Shown piece after piece: positions 6,257 to 9,319 of a DNA stretch of 9,319 bases (the first letter of the stretch is position 1; each line of letters begins with the position of its first letter). This DNA is from an uncultured Akkermansia sp. Lineage in GTDB: Bacteria; Verrucomicrobiota; Verrucomicrobiia; Verrucomicrobiales; Akkermansiaceae. The notes beneath the pieces are model-generated. The model searched no databases, was not told the origin of the DNA, and worked only from the letters and a program-made list of their open reading frames with translations. The position numbers and the translations under genes are program-made. Location: NCBI GenBank assembly GCA_904501975.1, contig CAJGCZ010000061.1:1-9319 (forward strand), in the 5' to 3' direction.

Positions 6257-7033
6257 TTACAATCTCACCTCCAACCCATCGTACGCCGGGGTAATAAACT
6301 CCGGCGTTTCCTGGCACGCAGCATCATAATCAACGGCATGGCCACAGTGGGTCAGAAAACCGCGCTGCGGGGCCAGTTGCACCATCTGCTCCACACATTC
6401 CGCAACGGACATGTGCGTGTGGTGATCGCGGGTTGTGAGGGCATCCATAGCCAAGGCATCCAATCCGCGTAACAAAGGAGCAGACTCCGCAGGCAAGGTT
6501 TTAATATCCGGCACATAACCGAAGGACTTGCCGCCACAACGGAAGACGTAGCCGTACGTCTCCACAAAGGCATGTTGCACCAACACCGGTGTTACCTCAA
6601 TATCACCAATGGTAAACGGGGCTCCTTGGTGGTCGTTCGCTTGCGGGCGAATATACCCTTTGTAGGTATTCTTCTCGGAAAAAGCCCACGCAAACATGCG
6701 GCGCAGTTGCTCTAAACACCGGGTACCGGCATACAGCGGGAGCTTATCCTCGCGGCGCCAGCAGAAAGCTCGCATTTCGTCAAACCCGGCAATATGGTCC
6801 AAATGCTCATGGGTATAGATGATGGCATCAATCGCTGTAATGTGGTGCCGCAAGGCCTGCTGACGCAAATCCGGGCAAGAGTCCACCAAAATAGTAGTCG
6901 TGTCACTTTTAACAAGAATGGAGGAGCGCAAACGCTTATTTTTAGGGTTCTCCGAGAGGCACACATCACAAGTGCAGCCAATCACAGGAACACCGGTGGA
7001 GGTACCACTGCCGAGGAAAAGTACATTCATCAT
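6257..7033 (-). CDS. MBL-fold metallohydrolase, PhnP-like
   Basis: A 258-residue metallo-beta-lactamase-fold hydrolase. The start GSGTSTGVPVIGCTCDVC (8-25) is typical of the PhnP branch: G-T-S-T-G-V-P followed by three cysteines (C20, C22, C25) that in E. coli PhnP hold a structural zinc. The catalytic metal motif THEHLDH is at 74-80, a third ligand is likely H154, the bridging Asp is probably D176 (YVPD), and LTHCGH (227-232) provides the last ligand; the C-terminus has the usual PAYDGLEV. PhnP is a phosphodiesterase acting on cyclic ribose phosphates in phosphonate breakdown, but no phn genes are nearby, so the substrate here is open. ATG at 7033 or 7030 could start it. It diverges from recN across a 64-base gap and converges on pyrD. 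Confidence 0.85.
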   Translation of the reverse strand: MMNVLFLGSGTSTGVPVIGCTCDVCLSENPKNKRLRSSILVKSDTTTILVDSCPDLRQQALRHHITAIDAIIYTHEHLDHIAGFDEMRAFCWRREDKLPLYAGTRCLEQLRRMFAWAFSEKNTYKGYIRPQANDHQGAPFTIGDIEVTPVLVQHAFVETYGYVFRCGGKSFGYVPDIKTLPAESAPLLRGLDALAMDALTTRDHHTHMSVAECVEQMVQLAPQRGFLTHCGHAVDYDAACQETPEFITPAYDGLEVRL

Positions 7034-7045
7034 CTATTTTTCAGT

Positions 7046-7074
7046 TTGAATTTACAGGGGTATTATGCCATAAT
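7046..7074 (+). promoter_or_regulatory. Promoter of recN with extended -10
   Basis: TTGAAT (7046-7051, four of six matches) and CATAAT (7069-7074, five of six) are 17 bases apart, and TGC at 7066-7068 extends the -10 box. Transcription would start near 7081, leaving a leader of about 17 bases. The -10 box lies in the right half of the 15-base palindrome at 7061-7075. Confidence 0.55.
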
Positions 7075-7075
7075 A
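7061..7075. promoter_or_regulatory. Palindrome in the divergent PhnP-like/recN promoter region
   Basis: TATTATG-C-CATAATA is a perfect 7-1-7 palindrome. Each half contains a -10-like CATAAT, one per strand (7069-7074 plus, 7067-7062 minus). On the minus strand a weak -35, TTGCGT (7089-7084), lies 16 bases upstream. The two promoters would therefore overlap, and the palindrome could also be a protein-binding site. Confidence 0.45.
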
Positions 7076-7097
7076 GGCGAGGAACGCAAGGCAAATT

Positions 7098-8750
7098 ATG
7101 CTCACACTGCTCAAGATACGCAACCTGGCATTAGTAGATGAACTCGTTTGGGAACCCGAAGCCGGTTTTCTGTCAATCACCGGCGAAACCGGTGCCGGCA
7201 AATCCGTCATTATGGGGGGTATTTCCCTGTTGATGGGGGAGCGTGCGGATAAAGGCCGCATTCGCAGCGGTGAGTCGCAATGCACACTGGAAGCCGCCTT
7301 CCACCTCAACAATACGGTGCATATTGATGCGCTGCTGGAAGAGGCAGGGATTCCGCCCTGCGAGGATGGCGAGCTGCTGCTGCGCCGAACCATCACAGCA
7401 ACAGGCAACCGCCAATTCATTAACAATGCAGCGGTTACTCTTCAATTACTGCGCAAGGTAGCCGGGGGCTTGGTCGATATGCACCACCCGGAGGCGCACC
7501 GTTCCCTCACCTCGCAAGAGCGCCAGCTGGATTTGCTGGATGCCTACGCCGAAAACGTCCAAACTCTGGCGGCTTACCAAGTAGCTTACCGCGCATGGCT
7601 GGATGCTCGCGCCGCCTACCGCGAACTGCAGGAGAACGAGATGGCCAATGAGCGCGAGCTGGATTTTCTGCGCCACCAAGTGCAGGAGATTGAAGATGCT
7701 GCCTTTACAGCCGATGAAGTAAGCGGGCTGGAGGCCGGCTGGCAGAGAGCGCGCAACGCCTCCCGACTGCGAGACACTGCGTTGCCCATGGCCCATTTGT
7801 TGGATGGCGATGATAACTCCATCCTCAACCGCATGCGCCAGTTGGTGCGCTTGGGGCGCGAGTTGGAGCGATTGGATGCAGACACAGCCAAGTGGTTGGC
7901 CCCCATGGAAGGTTTAGTGGATGAGCTGAACGATTTATCTGCCAATATAGAAGATTACGTCGACAACTTGAGCAGCGACCCGCAGGAACTCGCTCGGTTA
8001 GAAGAGCGCATCAGCCTGCTGGATACCCTTAAGCGCAAGTATGGTGCTGATTTTGAGGCTATACAAGAGCATTTGATTGCTTGCCGCGAAAAATTGGATG
8101 CCATTGACAACCGCGAAGAAAAGCTTGCCGAACTGGCAGAAACGGAGCGTGCCCGCAAAGCAGAGCTGAAAGTGGCCGCAGCCGCCCTGACAACATCGCG
8201 CAAGAAGGCCGCCCCCAAGCTGCAAGATGCCTTCTTGGAGCACGCTCGCCAATTAGGCTTCCGCCAATCGCTGTTTGAGGTCGCCCTGACGACACTGGAT
8301 GAACCGGGGCCGCATGGCGCGGAGGCGGTGGATTTCCTCTTTGGTCCCAACCCGGGCGAACCTCTTAAGGCCTTGCGCTTAATTGCCTCCAGCGGTGAGT
8401 TAGCACGTGTCATGCTGGCTCTTAAGAGTGCCTTGGCCGGCCAAGATGACACACCCCTGTTGGTGTTCGATGAAATTGACGCTAACGTGGGTGGAGAAAT
8501 TGCGCGTGCCGTGGGGCTCAAAATGCGAGAGTTGGGACAAGAACACCAAGTGATTGCCATTACCCACTTCCCGCAGGTGGCCGCTTTAGCCAACCACCAC
8601 TATCTTATTTCCAAGGGATTATCAGATGGCCGCACGGTATCGCGGCTCAACGAGGTTGCGGGAAATGAGCGCATTAGCGAGCTGATGCGCATGCTGGGCA
8701 CCGGTGGCCCCACAGCAGAGGCTCATGCTCGCGGCCTGCTGCTTGATTAA
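7098..8750 (+). CDS. recN: DNA repair protein RecN
   Basis: A 550-residue SMC-like ATPase acting early in recombinational repair of double-strand breaks. The N-terminal head has LLKIRNLALVDEL (4-16) and Walker A GETGAGKS (29-36); NRQFINN (104-110) is also conserved. A charged helical coiled-coil region spans about 155-380. The C-terminal head has the ABC signature as ASSGELARVMLALK (430-443), Walker B LLVFDE (454-459), DANVGGE (461-467) and the H-loop ITHFPQVAA (488-496). Most RecN proteins have ASGGEL in the signature and DIHGQHEHQSL in the N-terminal head; here the latter reads DMHHPEAHRSL (127-137), so the usual Gln is Pro131. A weak AAGG (7088-7091) lies 6 bases before the ATG. No LexA-type box (CTGT-N8-ACAG) is seen upstream. 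hsdS follows after 12 bases in the same frame. Confidence 0.95.
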   Translation: MLTLLKIRNLALVDELVWEPEAGFLSITGETGAGKSVIMGGISLLMGERADKGRIRSGESQCTLEAAFHLNNTVHIDALLEEAGIPPCEDGELLLRRTITATGNRQFINNAAVTLQLLRKVAGGLVDMHHPEAHRSLTSQERQLDLLDAYAENVQTLAAYQVAYRAWLDARAAYRELQENEMANERELDFLRHQVQEIEDAAFTADEVSGLEAGWQRARNASRLRDTALPMAHLLDGDDNSILNRMRQLVRLGRELERLDADTAKWLAPMEGLVDELNDLSANIEDYVDNLSSDPQELARLEERISLLDTLKRKYGADFEAIQEHLIACREKLDAIDNREEKLAELAETERARKAELKVAAAALTTSRKKAAPKLQDAFLEHARQLGFRQSLFEVALTTLDEPGPHGAEAVDFLFGPNPGEPLKALRLIASSGELARVMLALKSALAGQDDTPLLVFDEIDANVGGEIARAVGLKMRELGQEHQVIAITHFPQVAALANHHYLISKGLSDGRTVSRLNEVAGNERISELMRMLGTGGPTAEAHARGLLLD

Positions 8751-8762
8751 GAGAGTCCGTCC

Positions 8763-9319
8763 ATGCAGCGCGTTCGGCTATCAGATATCTGCACCCTGCG
8801 CCAATGGGGACCTCTCAGCAAAGCGCAGCTATGCCCCGGCCCCTACCCCGTATATGGTGCCCATGGTCTGATTGGCTACCATAGCCATTGCAATCATACG
8901 CAGCCGGTCATTGCCATAGGCAGCCGTGGCAAGAGCTGTGGCAATGTGTTATTGACAGAAGGCCCCGCCTATATCACGGCCAACGCACTTTGCTTAGAGG
9001 AACTGCACGCCGATGTAGACCCCACCTATCTGTATTTTTACCTCAAACACCGGGATTTATCTTCCCTCGTCACCGGGGCGGCACAACCGCAGCTAACCAT
9101 CAAATCGCTCCGTTTGCTTGAACTTTCCTTACCTGCGGTGCCACAGCAGAAGCACCGCGCCTCTGTTCTGCGCCTCGCAGAGTCTGTTTGCCGCCAACGC
9201 AGGCAGCAGCTGCAAGCCATTCAGCAAACACAACGCGCCCTCGTGGCAGAATTCATGCAGCAGCTGCAAGCACAGCCCTCGTGCAACAAAGTACGCATGG
9301 GTGAGGTGGTGCACATTCG
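8763..9319 (+). CDS. hsdS: Type I restriction-modification specificity subunit (HsdS), N-terminal part, cut by window edge
   Basis: The frame from the ATG at 8763 stays open for 185 codons to the end of the window. Residues 1-127 form a target-recognition domain of the type I S-subunit family: VRLSDIC near the start, GPYPVYGAHGLIGYH (26-40), PVIAIGSRGKSCGNV (48-62), YITANALCL (70-78), YLYFYLKHRDL (89-99), then LELSLPAVPQQ (119-129), equivalent to the usual PLPPLEEQ. Residues about 130-172 are a helical Gln/Arg-rich spacer. At 175-182 NKVRMGEV repeats the opening QRVRLSDI, so a second recognition domain is starting and the full protein should have two. HsdS gives sequence specificity to the HsdM methylase and HsdR nuclease, neither of which is visible. 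It follows recN by 12 bases (in frame after its TAA), with a weak GAGAG at 8751-8755. Confidence 0.85.
   Translation, partial: MQRVRLSDICTLRQWGPLSKAQLCPGPYPVYGAHGLIGYHSHCNHTQPVIAIGSRGKSCGNVLLTEGPAYITANALCLEELHADVDPTYLYFYLKHRDLSSLVTGAAQPQLTIKSLRLLELSLPAVPQQKHRASVLRLAESVCRQRRQQLQAIQQTQRALVAEFMQQLQAQPSCNKVRMGEVVHI
9203..9271 (+). repeat. Pair of 15-base direct repeats in the hsdS spacer helix
   Basis: GCAGCAGCTGCAAGC occurs at 9203-9217 and again at 9257-9271, exactly 54 bases (18 codons) apart and in the same frame. Both copies encode QQLQA (residues 148-152 and 166-170), in the helical spacer between the two recognition domains. Confidence 0.8.

Noticed and set aside
7034..7097. A LexA/SOS box upstream of recN
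   Set aside because: No CTGT-N8-ACAG or GAAC-N4-GTTC pattern is present; only the A/T-rich palindrome TATTATGCCATAATA is seen.
7955..8593. A 212-codon minus-strand frame opposite recN
   Set aside because: It sits wholly within the RecN coding sequence and has a Ser/Arg/Ala-biased composition typical of antisense shadows.
8751..9319. Phase-variable hsdS shufflon or mobile-element boundary
   Set aside because: No inverted repeats, recombinase gene or target-site duplication is visible within the window; only the 15-base direct repeat is supported.

Overview
This window looks like chromosomal, mostly housekeeping DNA from a Gram-negative-type bacterium with moderate GC. My best guess is a member of the Verrucomicrobiota, possibly Akkermansia-like. 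That rests on three things: a lipoprotein and a secreted protein among the genes, a RecN whose ATPase motifs (ASSGEL, FDEIDANVGG) resemble what I recall from that phylum, and almost no Shine-Dalgarno sequences ahead of start codons. It is an inference from protein style only; no marker gene is present.

Layout. On the minus strand at the left edge are the start of a NUDIX hydrolase (1-122), a terminator, and ilvE (195-1046) with a good promoter. Diverging from ilvE, on the plus strand, are a small secreted protein of unknown function (1194-1652) and rnc (RNase III, 1671-2357), closed by a terminator. A lipoprotein (2442-3044) and a fumarylacetoacetate-hydrolase-family enzyme (3068-3937) follow as a likely pair. 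A promoter then leads into a nucleotide-sugar epimerase of the UDP-glucuronate 4-epimerase type (4044-5078) and pyrD (5138-6181), separated only by a long GC-rich hairpin; a terminator follows pyrD. A PhnP-like metallo-beta-lactamase-fold hydrolase lies on the minus strand (6257-7033), divergent from recN (7098-8750) across a 64-base gap with a 15-base palindrome. Twelve bases after recN, in the same frame, begins a type I restriction-modification specificity subunit (hsdS) that runs off the right edge.

The genes do not form one pathway. They cover branched-chain amino acid synthesis, RNA processing, catabolic C-C bond cleavage, envelope sugar supply, pyrimidine synthesis, double-strand-break repair and DNA modification. 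I see no complete new defence or mobile system. The points most worth a second look are the recN-hsdS arrangement, a class 2 type PyrD carrying a cysteine at the position of the catalytic serine, the hairpin in front of pyrD, an Asp-to-Asn change at an RNase III active-site position, and a RecN with altered conserved motifs. No tRNA, rRNA, CRISPR array or insertion sequence was seen, and no stretch over 300 bases lacks a gene.
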